From Pycnococcus provasolii (taxonomy: Eukaryota; Chlorophyta; Pseudoscourfieldiophyceae; Pseudoscourfieldiales), in contig CP150564.1 in assembly GCA_049487715.1 (NCBI GenBank), positions 310,001 to 374,000 of the forward strand: DNA of 64,000 nucleotides, in the 5' to 3' direction. This document shows positions 49,979 through 59,157 of the stretch, one piece after another; position 1 is the first letter of the stretch, and the number at the start of each line of letters is the position of its first letter. The notes under the pieces were generated by a model. The model worked only from the letters and a program-made list of their open reading frames with translations. It did not search any database and was not told the DNA's origin. A program made the position numbers and the translations under genes.

Positions 49979-52900
49979 ATGGCGCCGCCGCCATCAAGTG
50001 TTTTCGTCGGTGGTGCTGCTGTGTCGCTGTGCGTCGCTGCTTCCCTCACAGGATACTACTTCGGACGGTACTTCGCAGATTCCAGTAGTAGTAGCCAACA
50101 ACAGCAGAAGCATCAGCGCAGAGTCGCATTCAACATCAATTCTCCTGAGAAGAACAAACCTAAGCAGCAGCAGCAGCAACAACAATCACCAAACAACACA
50201 AGCAATCAGCAGGAAAGGAGTTCCCAAAACAACAATGAAGCACAGACTTCGTCGCTGTACCACCGCGCGAACAGTGGACTGTTACATGAACTGCTTGAGC
50301 AGGAACAGCTGGAGCAGCAAAATTCCGGCAAACATTCCGACGATGAGGAAATTGATTTCGAATTCGATGATGAGGACAACGACTTTCCCACCTCACCTCG
50401 TGAAAGCGTGACGTTCCTTTCAAAGCAGCAATCGCCTCCATCGCGCGAGCAGTCAAGCGACACCACCAACGCCGTCATCGGAAGCCATCGAGGACCGCCG
50501 CCGCGCTCACCTCCTCGCAACGAGAAAAATGTGCATCAGCAGGATTCGGCCTCTGTGCTCGAATCTAGCTCGCTTCCCATTCCGCTTCCCATTCTCACAT
50601 CGACGATGGCGGGCGATGATGACGACGACGGCGGCGGCAACGTGCATTCGTACCCGCCAAGCCCAATGATCAGCCGAACCACGAATGCCGCACTCCTGCC
50701 CATGGAGATTGCTCGTGAACGGACGGCATCTTACGCGCAGAGAGTTTCATCCAGCGCGGAGTCTGTGCTACATCGAGAAGAGGATGATGAGATAAGCACA
50801 GCCTCGCCAACGCGTGCAGCTCTTGGAGAAGCGAGTGCCGATTCGGCTGGTATGGATAGCAACGGTTCCACTCCTTCCACGATGCAGTTGCCGCACGCAT
50901 CTCGCGTGAGTATGACAAGCCCGGCAACACCAAAGCGAAGCCGCGCGGTCATCGCCTTGCAGAGTGAGGCTGACGCCATTCCATTTCGACGCCTCATTCT
51001 CACTCCGACGACGGAGGAGGCTACCACAATTGCGGGGCAGGTGTCAGATACGCCCACGTCGCGTGTGCCTGCCGGCGCGAGGTCGTCGGTTGATCACACA
51101 ACGATGCTGGCACACGACTCCATCGATGCGATGCGCGGGTGTTTCCTGCTCAAGGAAATGCTGAAACTGCGCTCGAAGTACCTCTGGCTGCCGTCGAAAG
51201 ATGCCGAAATTCAAAATATGCACACCGGTCTGAATGAAAGTATGGAACGCGATGGCGGGCTGCCGCGCGAGCCGCGTATGGGCATGAGCCCGTTCTGGGC
51301 GCTAGACGACGATCAGACCACGACGATGCCGACACTCGACACCGCCAAGGAGTACGAAATGCTTGATGGCGTGTTTCACGTTTTCCCTGCATCTTCGGAG
51401 GAGAGGACTTGGGATACCGCGTGTCATCGCCCGCCCGCACGCAGAGCCGGCGAATTTTTCCAGGACTTTCACAACGTTTTGCACACGATTCAGGGTGGTG
51501 CCGCCACGTCGTTCGCGCAGCGACGCCTTCTATTCCTCGAGGAGACCTTTCGTCTGCATCGCCACCTGAATTCGGACAAGGAGTTCCTTACACAGAAGGC
51601 GTGTCCACATCGTGACTTTTACAACGTGCGCAAGGTGGATACGCACGTCCACCACACAGCTTGCATGAATCAGAAGCACCTGCTGCGCTTCATCAAGCGA
51701 AAACTCAAAGAGGAGAAGGCGGCTGAGCAGCAGCACAAGATTGACGAGCAGGCTGCGCCACCACGCACCGTCATCACACGCGATGGACAGGGGCTCACGC
51801 TCAGGCAGGTGTTCGAATCGATCGGGCTGTCTTCGTACGACCTCAACATTGATCTCTTGGATATGCACGCGCATAGCCAGCGCAATCAGACGTTCCATCG
51901 TTTTGATCGCTTTAACCTGAAGTACAATCCCATCGGGCAGAGTCGCCTTCGCGAGGTGTTTCTCAAGTACGACAATGACGTGAACGGCACATTCCTCGCG
52001 CAAATCACAAACGAGGTTTATAGCGACCTGTGCTCGAATAAGTACTCCGCAGCTGAATATCGCGTGTCGATCTACGGGCGCAGTCGCGCGGAATGGGACC
52101 GACTCGCGGCATGGGCCTTGGACCACTCCCTCGTTTGCGAGAACGTCGTCTACCACATTCAGGTGCCTCGGCTGTACAGCGTGTACCACGAAAACAAGCT
52201 GCTCACCTGCTTCGAGGACATGCTTCGTAATATTTTCGAGCCGCTCTTTGAGGTGAGCCGCGATCCGTCGAGTAACCCCAAGCTGCACCGCTTCTTGCAG
52301 CTCGTCGTCAGTTTCGACAGCGTCGACGACGAATCGAAGGTGGAGCGACGCGTGAACAAAACGCACAACCTCACCCCCGCTTCCTGGCGAAATCGACACA
52401 ACCCCTCGTACGCCTACTACCTCTGGTACATGTATGCCAATCTCTACTCGCTGAACAGCTACCGCGAGTCACGCGGCCTTCGCACCTTCGCGCTGCGTCC
52501 ACACTGCGGCGAGGCTGGCGACATCGACCATCTATGCGTGGGCTTCCTGCTTGCTCAGAGCATTGCGCACGGCATCAACCTGAGGAAAAATCCTGGAATT
52601 CAGTACCTGTACTACCTCGCTCAGATTGGCCTGCATGTCAGTCCACTCAGCAACAACAGCCTTTTCCTCGACTACCACCGCAACCCATTCCCCATGTTCT
52701 TCGAGCGAGGGCTGAACGTAAGCCTGTCGACGGACGATCCGCTTCAGATTCACTTGACTCGTGAGCCACTCGTGGAGGAGTTTGCAGTGGCGGCGCAGGT
52801 GTGGAAGCTGAGCAGCTGCGATATCTGCGAAATTGCACGCAATAGCGTCGTTCAGAGCGGATTTCCCGCGCACATCAAGCGATTCTGGCTTGGTGACGCC

Positions 52901-53203
52901 CGCAGAAGTCCGGAGGATGATACGCGTTGGCCGTGCTGGTACGATAGAGCGGGAAGCTGCCCACGCACCGTGTCACTTGCTCTTCGCCGATCTGGGGGCG
53001 GTGGAGGCAGGACAATGGCCGACACCGTGCGCACTCTGCGCTGCTGCCTGGAGACGGCGTACGCGCCATGTGACTGGGGGAATGACATCCGCCAGACGAA
53101 TGTTCCGGACGTGCGCATTCAATTCCGCCACGACACGCACGAACGGGAGCTGGACGAGCTGCTGCGCTCCGCTTGGCGATTTAACGATGGCGGCACGATG
53201 TAG
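49979..53203 (+). CDS. AMPD: AMP deaminase
   Basis: 1,074 residues in one exon. It converts AMP to IMP. Residues 1-30 include a hydrophobic segment (VFVGGAAVSLCVAASLTGYYFG), which could anchor it to a membrane, as in plant AMPD (FAC1). About 450 low-complexity residues follow (poly-Gln, Ser, acidic DEEIDFEFDDEDNDF). The catalytic domain starts near residue 500: RKVDTHVHHTACMNQKHLLRFI (zinc-binding HxH), FDRFNLKYNPIGQSRLREVF, LRPHCGEAGD and LSTDDPLQIHLTREPLVEEF (catalytic Asp pair). AARNSVVQSG-like IARNSVVQSGF ends the domain. All key residues seem present. Confidence 0.96.
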   Translation: MAPPPSSVFVGGAAVSLCVAASLTGYYFGRYFADSSSSSQQQQKHQRRVAFNINSPEKNKPKQQQQQQQSPNNTSNQQERSSQNNNEAQTSSLYHRANSGLLHELLEQEQLEQQNSGKHSDDEEIDFEFDDEDNDFPTSPRESVTFLSKQQSPPSREQSSDTTNAVIGSHRGPPPRSPPRNEKNVHQQDSASVLESSSLPIPLPILTSTMAGDDDDDGGGNVHSYPPSPMISRTTNAALLPMEIARERTASYAQRVSSSAESVLHREEDDEISTASPTRAALGEASADSAGMDSNGSTPSTMQLPHASRVSMTSPATPKRSRAVIALQSEADAIPFRRLILTPTTEEATTIAGQVSDTPTSRVPAGARSSVDHTTMLAHDSIDAMRGCFLLKEMLKLRSKYLWLPSKDAEIQNMHTGLNESMERDGGLPREPRMGMSPFWALDDDQTTTMPTLDTAKEYEMLDGVFHVFPASSEERTWDTACHRPPARRAGEFFQDFHNVLHTIQGGAATSFAQRRLLFLEETFRLHRHLNSDKEFLTQKACPHRDFYNVRKVDTHVHHTACMNQKHLLRFIKRKLKEEKAAEQQHKIDEQAAPPRTVITRDGQGLTLRQVFESIGLSSYDLNIDLLDMHAHSQRNQTFHRFDRFNLKYNPIGQSRLREVFLKYDNDVNGTFLAQITNEVYSDLCSNKYSAAEYRVSIYGRSRAEWDRLAAWALDHSLVCENVVYHIQVPRLYSVYHENKLLTCFEDMLRNIFEPLFEVSRDPSSNPKLHRFLQLVVSFDSVDDESKVERRVNKTHNLTPASWRNRHNPSYAYYLWYMYANLYSLNSYRESRGLRTFALRPHCGEAGDIDHLCVGFLLAQSIAHGINLRKNPGIQYLYYLAQIGLHVSPLSNNSLFLDYHRNPFPMFFERGLNVSLSTDDPLQIHLTREPLVEEFAVAAQVWKLSSCDICEIARNSVVQSGFPAHIKRFWLGDARRSPEDDTRWPCWYDRAGSCPRTVSLALRRSGGGGGRTMADTVRTLRCCLETAYAPCDWGNDIRQTNVPDVRIQFRHDTHERELDELLRSAWRFNDGGTM

Positions 53204-53287
53204 GGAAAACATACGGACGTGGTTTTTTTTTCATTTTTGTTTTTAAGAAAAATGCCACCTTTCTTTTTCATTTCAAGTCATAAAAAG

Positions 53288-53463
53288 TTAATGATGGTCT
53301 TGTGCTTCTCTTGCACTCTTGGCAGCCTTGCACACAGCCTTGTGTCCTTTCCAAGCAGCTTTTTGGCACTCGCGGCTGCAATATCCCCTACGACGCTTTC
53401 TGGCAGCCCATGCACTTCTTGAGCCTCACAAGATCCACGTGGGAATTTGGACTGGCTTGGCCC
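53288..53463 (-). pseudogene. MYND zinc-finger fragment with a frameshift
   Basis: On the minus strand one frame reads NSHVDLVRLKKCMGCQ and then meets a stop. One base away the next frame reads RRGYCSRECQKAAWKGHK followed by AVC. Together these give the second half of a MYND zinc finger (CxxC...YCSxECQ...WxxHKxxC). The shift lies at an AAA run at about 53395-53400, so it could be a one-base indel in an old gene or a sequencing error in a homopolymer. No good upstream ATG is in frame (a TAG lies before NRLVWV). The first zinc-ligand pair is missing, so the copy is probably truncated as well as shifted. MYND fingers bind proline-rich peptides; the host protein is unknown. Confidence 0.55.
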
Positions 53464-54294
53464 AGTACCCACACCAACCGGTTCTAATCTAAGGTCCTGT
53501 GACATGGTCATGGTGCTGGATCCATACCACTAGCTAGCGTGGGTGGTAAGGTCGGAGGAGCACACACAAGTCAAAAGTGACAAAACCAACGGCCGATGGG
53601 AAGGATTGCAGTTTGCAGTCACTTTGCACCAGAAGAGTGCACCAGAAGATTATTGACCACCTTGGGTGGTAAAGTAAACGGTACACGTATGGCGACCTCG
53701 TACCTTATTACCATCCTAAAACTTTATATGTACAAGCAAAGCTTGTTGCAGGCTACGCCCCGCATGGGAGGGGGACTCCCCGTTGCACAGTCCCCGCTGC
53801 ATCCTCAAGCGAACGACATGCGATTTCCTGGTTATACGTTCCCGTTGTGCCTGCCTTGCCTGGTTATACGTTCCCGTTGTGGGAAATTCAGCCCATTCCC
53901 GTTATGGTAAGTCCAGGAATTGTGTTTGGTCGGAGGGCGCAGTAGGGAACGCTTTAAGTCGGGATTCCCGTTATTTTGTCCGCAGTGCTATAACGGGCAT
54001 AAGGGTGGCGCAACTTTTAGGAATCCCGACGTTAGGTCGAGAAAACTTTTTTATTAGGGAGAGGCAACTTTTTTCCGAAACCAAACTTAACAACAAATCC
54101 CCATTGCAATCTCTACTTTTTATATTAGATGGTGGCCAAGGTTGCCTCAATTGGTCCGGGGGGGGGGCTTGGGGGCCTTGGGGGGCTTGCCCGCCGCCTT
54201 GCCTGGGTAACTGACTATCGACGTCACCACGAGGGTGACGAACAGGGGCTTTTTGACTGAAGTTGACAGGTTGACGGTCAAAAAAGGGCCTCAA

Positions 54295-54553
54295 GGGGGG
54301 GGGGGGGGGGGGGAGAGGGGGGGTCCGATCACCTAATAATAAGATTAGGTCGGGGCCGATGGTCGAGGAAAAAGGAAAAAGGCATTTTGACCGTTGCTGA
54401 CTTCAGGCGTGAGAGCGAACCACGTCACCCCGAACGAAATGCTATTTAGAAGGAACCCCGAATAATCCCTGGCACGTGGAGGGGGACGGAAGTTCAAACT
54501 GGTAACCTGGTTCTGTTTTGGCGCACTATTTCAAACCTCCCCCCCCCCCCCCC
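54295..54553. repeat. G19 and C15 homopolymer tracts in inverted arrangement
   Basis: G run 54295-54313 and C run 54539-54553 flank about 225 bp upstream of RNR2. The two could pair across a hairpin, or the G side could form a quadruplex. Confidence 0.85.
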
Positions 54554-54654
54554 TTGTATCTGTCATTTTCCAAACTCATTCTCACTCTCCCCTTTCCGCC
54601 TCTTCATTTCTCATTTTAGCATTCCGCCATACACTCCCTTTGAAGATATTCAAG

Positions 54655-55853
54655 ATGCAGTCCACTCTGTCTGCCGCCTGTCTCAGTGAGCCTATCCTTT
54701 CACCCAACGACGCGCGCTTCGTGATGTTTCCACTCAAGTATCACGACATGTGGAAAATGTATAAACAGGTACGTTGCTTGGTTTTGTGCCTCTCGATGTT
54801 TTGAAATAATACACTTGACTTTTTGTTTTGTTTTGTTATGTGCGCTCTGCCTTACTGGCACACATGTGCGTTGGCTCTCACCTTTACTCACAATCACGTC
54901 CTTTCGTCCCTTCACCAACACAAACACAAACACACGAAAAAATATAACAGGCTGAGGCATCGTTCTGGACAGCCGAGGAGGTGGACCTGTCGGGTGACCT
55001 CAAGCACTGGGAGTCGCTCACGGATGACGAAAGGCACTTCGTCAAGCACGTCCTCGCCTTCTTCGCCGCGTCCGACGGCATCGTGCTCGAGAACCTCGCA
55101 GGACGATTCATGACGGAGGTGCAGGTGCCCGAAGCACGCGCCTTCTACGGATTCCAGATCGCCATCGAGAACATCCACAGCGAGATGTACAGCCTGCTGC
55201 TTGACACATACATCCGCGACCCGCAGGAAAAGTCGCGCCTCTTCTCCGCCATCGACACCGTGCCCGCTGTCCAGAAGAAGGCGCAGTGGGCCGTCAAGTG
55301 GATCCAGGGCGGCGAGTCGTTCGCAGAGCGCCTCGTCGCGTTCGCCTGCATCGAAGGCATCTTCTTCTCGGGAAGCTTCTGCGCAATCTACTGGCTCAAG
55401 AAGCGCAACCTCATGCACGGACTCACATTCAGCAACGAGCTCATCAGCCGCGACGAGGGTCTGCACACAGACTTCGCCTGCCTGCTCTACAGCCACCTGA
55501 CTGACACGCGCCTCAGCACCGAGCGCATGCACGAGATCGTCCTGGAGGCTGTCGAGATCGAGAAGGAGTTCGTGTGCGAGTCGCTGCCGTGCGCTCTCGT
55601 GGGCATGAACGCCGACCTGATGCGCGAGTACATCTCCTTCGTCGCTGACCGCCTGCTATCGGTGCTCGGAGAGGACAAGGTGTTCAACGTCTCGAACCCG
55701 TTCGACTTCATGGAGCAGATCTCGCTGCAGGGCAAGACCAACTTCTTCGAGAAGCGGGTTGGCGACTACCAGAAGTCCGGCGTGATGAGCAGCGTCAGCG
55801 AGGGTGGAGCAGAAGGTGTGTCAGCCGGCTTCTCTCTTGACGAGGACTTCTGA
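54655..55853 (+). CDS. RNR2: Ribonucleotide reductase small subunit R2
   Basis: Exons 54655-54768 and 54951-55853 give 338 residues. It holds the diiron-tyrosyl radical that activates the large subunit for dNTP synthesis. Exon 1 ([20 protein letters not shown] then [18 protein letters not shown]) supplies the family N terminus; exon 2 begins [17 protein letters not shown]. Iron ligands and radical Tyr lie in [19 protein letters not shown] and [28 protein letters not shown]-like [16 protein letters not shown] and [13 protein letters not shown] carry the remaining ligands. The C terminus SLDEDF is the standard tail that docks on R1. The N terminus is short, without an obvious degradation box. 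The intron has a GTACGT donor. Confidence 0.97.
54769..54950 (+). other. Intron of RNR2
   Basis: 182 bp, donor GTACGT, acceptor ATAACAG, T-rich at its start. Removal fuses YKQ to AEASFW in frame. Confidence 0.93.
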
Positions 55854-56020
55854 GGTGGTTTCGGAAGGGTGTCGCGCGTTCGTACGCCATGGGTCGCGCG
55901 TGCCCTTGTTCTCATTCACATGGTGTAACCCGCGAAATAAAACGCGAATAAATAAGATACAATTCACCAGAATGTACAAAGAGGTCTCGTCTTACAAGTA
56001 AAAAAAACAAAGAGCGGCAC

Positions 56021-56275
56021 TCACCGCTTTCCTGCGCTGCTAAGACGTGGTGCTGCTGCGCTGTCCTTCCTAGCATCCGCACGCGCCTTTGCGGTGTTGT
56101 ACATACCGAACAGAGCCGTCGCGGAAGCTGTTTCATCGTTTGTGTCTAGCAGGTGTTCGATTCCCTGCATCAGCTGTCTGGTGAGTGGGTCGTTGTGCGA
56201 AGTCACGTTCGCGGCGCCAGGTGCGACCGCGACAGCGCCAGGTGCTGCCGACGGTCCACGGTGAATATTTTGCAT
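56021..56275 (-). CDS. Small hypothetical protein, perhaps the last exon of a longer gene
   Basis: 84 residues from MQNIHRGPSAAPGAVAVAPG. Its C-terminal half (LTRQLMQGIEHLLDTNDETA then SATALFGMYNTAKARADARK) looks like two amphipathic helices. The frame is also open upstream (LFQNSQDTNTS) to a TTTACCCAG acceptor-like site preceded by CTAAC, so a spliced upstream exon is possible. Family not recognised. Confidence 0.4.
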   Translation of the reverse strand: MQNIHRGPSAAPGAVAVAPGAANVTSHNDPLTRQLMQGIEHLLDTNDETASATALFGMYNTAKARADARKDSAAAPRLSSAGKR

Positions 56276-56384
56276 CGACGTGTTGGTATCCTGCGAGTTT
56301 TGAAAGAGCTGGGTAAAGAGTTAGAGAAACGTGTATGCACGGCCCGGAGCACGCCGCTGTTGGATCATATTGGCGTGCAAAAAT

Positions 56385-56537
56385 AAAAAGGTCGTGCATA
56401 TAAGTTCGGGTGATTGTTGGCCAGCCACGGCTTGTCGTGGTCAGGAAACCTGACGGCACAAAGCCGGTTGGCGTGACCCACCCTTACTTGTTTGCTGTTC
56501 CAGGACCGTAACGGGTCATAAGTAAGTCCGGTCACAA
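56385..56537 (-). ncRNA. Candidate structured non-coding RNA (two adjacent hairpins)
   Basis: Hairpin A: CGGCTT 56428-56433 pairs with AAGCCG 56461-56466, and inner GTCAGG 56440-56445 pairs with CCTGAC 56449-56454 around an AAA loop. Hairpin B: GTGACC 56473-56478 pairs with GGTCAC 56530-56535, CTTACTT 56483-56489 with AAGTAAG 56520-56526, and GACC 56504-56507 with GGTC 56514-56517. On the minus strand a TATA-like ATATAT lies about 27 bp before hairpin B (56562-56568). A T5-A-T5 run at 56379-56389 follows hairpin A like a Pol III terminator. I do not recognise the RNA class; 5S, U6, SRP and tRNA do not match. Confidence 0.5.
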
Positions 56538-57000
56538 ATAAGAAGATATGTCTGCTGTTGGATATATGCCTTCACACGCGTGCGAATAGTGACACATAGA
56601 TTCCAACGTTGACAATACTCAAAAAAAGACACGGCGCCCTAACTCAAAATCCTGGCAAAAATCAAACCGTTTCATTTCATCCCATTCAAAAGAAACAGGA
56701 AGTACAAAAGCGCGTACCTTGCCTACAAGATCCTCTCAAGGAGATGTATTCACGTGATGTAGGATAACGCGACGAGAGAAAAAAGGGTAGACAAGACGAG
56801 TCACCCAACCTTAGCTAGGTATCGTAGAGATAGTTGTACACGAACACGAACACGAATAAGGCTGTGTGAAACACCTATAAGCCTAACTTACAAGCTTTCT
56901 ATCTTGATAGATACACACAGGTCACCACCAACAAGATCAAAAGGTAGATGCACACCAGATACACACTTTTATGAGCGACACACACACAGGTGACAGGTGC

Positions 57001-57032
57001 GCCGCCGCCGCCGCCGCCGCCGACGCCGCCGA
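57001..57032 (+). repeat. GCC trinucleotide run
   Basis: Imperfect GCC repeat with GAC interruptions in non-coding DNA. Confidence 0.9.
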
Positions 57033-57120
57033 CCCAAAAAGGCTTCGAAGAATGAAGAGCCGACTCGATGAGACGAGCACAAAAAGGCTTCGAAGAGGAA
57101 CAAAAAAAGAAAAGGAGGAA

Positions 57121-57200
57121 CCCGAACCCGAACCCTAACCCTAACCCTAACCCGAACCCTAACCCTAACCCTAACCCTAACTCGATGAAACCCTAACCCG
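57121..57200 (+). repeat. Interstitial telomere-like array upstream of SmG
   Basis: CCCGAACCCGAACCCTAACC followed by several CCCTAA units with CCCGAA variants, ending CCCTAACCCGAATC. It lies 130-200 bp before the SmG ATG. Confidence 0.93.
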
Positions 57201-57326
57201 AATCACATCACGTACTTGGTTTGGTGGTACCCGGGTAGTTGGGAGACCTTTTCCTCATAGGAACCGCCGCCGCCTCCTTTCCTCCCTCATCCTTGGTCAT
57301 TCTCGCCCGAAGTACATCAAGCCGTC

Positions 57327-58001
57327 ATGTCCGGGAAGACGCACGCGCCACCGGACCTGAAGAAGTACGTACATTGTGTGCTGTGTGCTTGTGTGTGATA
57401 TGTGCTTGTGTGTGCTTGTGGGTTTGTCTTTTCTTTTCTCTTTGTCTTTTGTGTTTTGTCTTTTTATGTTTGAAGAGTTTTGTTCGTTTGTGGTGTGGTG
57501 CGTTGTGGTGTTTGTGGTGTGGTGTGGTGTGGTACGCACTTGCTACGTGCTACTACGTGTACTGTTCTTGTTCTTGGATTGAAAACAAAAATGGGAACGT
57601 GGGGTGTGTAAAACACTGGAAGATGTGGTGATGACGGAACCGATGCCGGTGAGTGGTGGTGAGCCGCTTGCGACGGCGTAACGGCGCCCTTTCGCAAGAG
57701 TTGACGACGCAAACGCGCGTAACGTGATTTCGTTCTGGTTCCACGCACAACTTCGCAACTCACAAAACCTTCTCACACAAACGTATTTACTCACAGGTTG
57801 ATGGACAAACGCCTCAGCGTCACCTTAAATGCTAACAGGCACGTCGTCGGCGTGCTGCGAGGGTTCGACCAGTTCATGAACCTCGTGCTGGACCAGTGCC
57901 TCGAGGTGAAGGGTGCGACGGAACGCATTGACGTCGGCATGGTGGTTGTGCGTGGGAGCTCTGTTGTCGCCATCGAGGCGCTCGAAAAAGCGACGGACTG
58001 A
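57327..58001 (+). CDS. SNRPG: Small nuclear ribonucleoprotein G (SmG)
   Basis: Exons 57327-57364 and 57797-58001 encode 80 residues: MSGKTHAPPDLKK then LMDKRLSVTLNANRHVVGVL. The Sm1 motif (RHVVGVLRGFDQFMNLVLD) and Sm2 motif (VVVRGSSVVAIEAL) are complete. SmG is one of seven proteins forming the ring on U1, U2, U4 and U5 snRNAs. The intron is long for this genome (432 bp), GT- and T-rich, with a GTACGT donor. The split AA|G codon restores the KKLMDK junction expected from animal and plant SmG (KKFMDK). Confidence 0.95.
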
Positions 58002-58117
58002 GACGGCGCGCTGTCGTCGCTTTGTTCAGACTTTTGTGGCTCGATTTTGCGGACAGTTGGAGAGAAGACAAGAAAGTACGAGCTGTAACATATACCACAC
58101 AATGCACTGCACAACTT

Positions 58118-58803
58118 TTAACCCACGGGCTCCACCGCCATGGGAACGGCTGCACCCTCCACCGGTGGTGGTGACGCTGCCGCTGTTGCGGCTGCGGCTG
58201 CGGCTGCGGCTGCAGCTGCCGTATTCTCCGCCGCCTTTCGCTTCTTCGTCTTCGCCTTTTCCTCCGCCTCTTTCTTGAAGGCTGCACGTATCAATCATGT
58301 TTTGTGGAAGTGAGCCGGGAAGTTGTTGGTGTTTTGGTTGGTGTGAGTGCTTGCGTTTGATATGTTTCACACCGACAGTTGTAGTTGTAAGCAAGCTGGC
58401 ACGCACCTTCTAGGCTCGCCTTGAGTGGTTCGTTCAAGTCGGGCATTTCCAGCTCCTCGAGTGCCTTGAATACGTCGTTCGCGTTAATCGTCTGTCTTTT
58501 TTTGTCCGTTTCCGAGCAGACGTCAGACGCCGCTGCTGCGAGCATTGTCACGAACATCGTCGCAGACTCTGTGAAAGCGACGACGGCATCTGTCGACACG
58601 GTCATCGGCCTACTCGTGGACGCCCCTGCCCCTGCCCCTGCCCCTGCCCCTGTCCCTGCCAGCGCGGCAAGTTTGCGCTGCACGATCCGTTTGATTTGCG
58701 CACGAGGCAAGTCGTCATTCAAGTGATCAGACGCGTTGTCCTTAGCAAGCTCTTCTGCAGGGCCTGGGACTAGAAGGTTACCGGGGGTAGATTCACCAGC
58801 CAT
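58118..58803 (-). CDS. POLE3: DNA polymerase epsilon subunit 3 / CHRAC17 histone-fold protein
   Basis: Exons (minus) 58803-58407 and 58281-58118 give 186 residues. The histone fold shows LPRAQIKRIVQRKLAAL (helix 1), TDAVVAFTESATMFVTMLAA (helix 2) and KKRQTINANDVFKALEELEM (loop 2/helix 3), then PLKASLEAFKKEAEEKAKTK. These match POLE3/Dpb4, partner of POLE4 in the leading-strand polymerase and of CHRAC1 in chromatin remodelling. A Gly/Ala insertion (GTGAGAGAGAGAST), from a CCCCTG hexamer repeat, separates helix 1 from helix 2. A 125 bp intron (GTGCGT...GTGCAG) splits codon Ala in SLEA. The tail is Ala/Pro-rich rather than the usual acidic one. Confidence 0.93.
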
Positions 58804-59157
58804 TAGACTACGATAGAGAGCGAGAGAATGAATACAGAATTCGGAAGTTCCGTGAGCTGAATTCAGTGAGCTGAAGTGAGCTGAAGCGAGCGCGCACAAA
58901 CTCAAACTCAAACAGGGAAGCAGGGGGGAAAGCAGATCGATGCGTTTTTAGGCGCCGGCGGGAAAGGTCCGTACCCGGGCTCGGGTTAGGGTTAGGGTTA
59001 GGGTTAGGGTTAGGGTTCGGGTTTCTCGTTGGCAGTTTCTCTTTTTCTCTTTTTCTGTTTTCCCGCCCAGCCTATTTTTATTTTCCCAGACCGACGTTTG
59101 ATTTCTGCACGAGTGCGCTTATTACTCTTAAGGAGAATTATTTTTAACATCAACATC
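58804..59157. promoter_or_regulatory. Divergent promoter, POLE3 and CEP20, with TTAGGG array
   Basis: 354 bp between two ATGs. TCGGGTTAGGG... to GGTTCGGGTTTC at 58980-59022 holds about five TTAGGG units flanked by TCGGG variants. GTGAGCTGAA is repeated three times at about 58852-58880. Confidence 0.65.
58978..59022. repeat. TTAGGG array in the POLE3/CEP20 gap
   Basis: Five TTAGGG units with TCGGG flanks. Confidence 0.93.

Larger units (their letters stand above)
53204..54654. other. Long intergenic region between AMPD and RNR2
   Basis: 1.45 kb with only a broken MYND finger (listed separately). It also holds a duplicated 13-mer TGCACCAGAAGA at 53625-53650. A direct repeat TGGTTATACGTTCCCGTTGTG occurs at about 53829 and 53861. 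Small hairpins sit at 54211 (CGTCACC/GGTGACG) and 54331 (CCTAAT/ATTAGG), along with a G19 tract and a C15 tract. Two AACCCCGAA-like motifs at about 54426-54463 precede RNR2. No other gene is supported. Confidence 0.5.
56276..57326. other. Long gap upstream of SmG with a structured segment
   Basis: Contains the double-hairpin RNA candidate (listed separately), a duplicated 17-mer CAAAAAGGCTTCGAAGA at 57035 and 57080, a GCC-repeat run at 57001-57032 and a telomere-like array at 57121-57200. No protein gene is supported between 56540 and 57326. Confidence 0.5.

Noticed and set aside
53278-53511. 77-codon minus-strand frame starting MTMSQDLRLEPVG
   Set aside because: It overlaps the MYND motif but in the wrong frame for it; the finger residues come from the other two frames.
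57121-57200. A true chromosome end or telomere fusion
   Set aside because: The array is short, mixed with CCCGAA variants and flanked on both sides by active genes; similar arrays recur at promoters.
57610-57720. Box C/D snoRNA in the SmG intron
   Set aside because: A GTGATGA C-box-like word occurs, but no CTGA D box follows at a proper distance and no terminal stem is seen.
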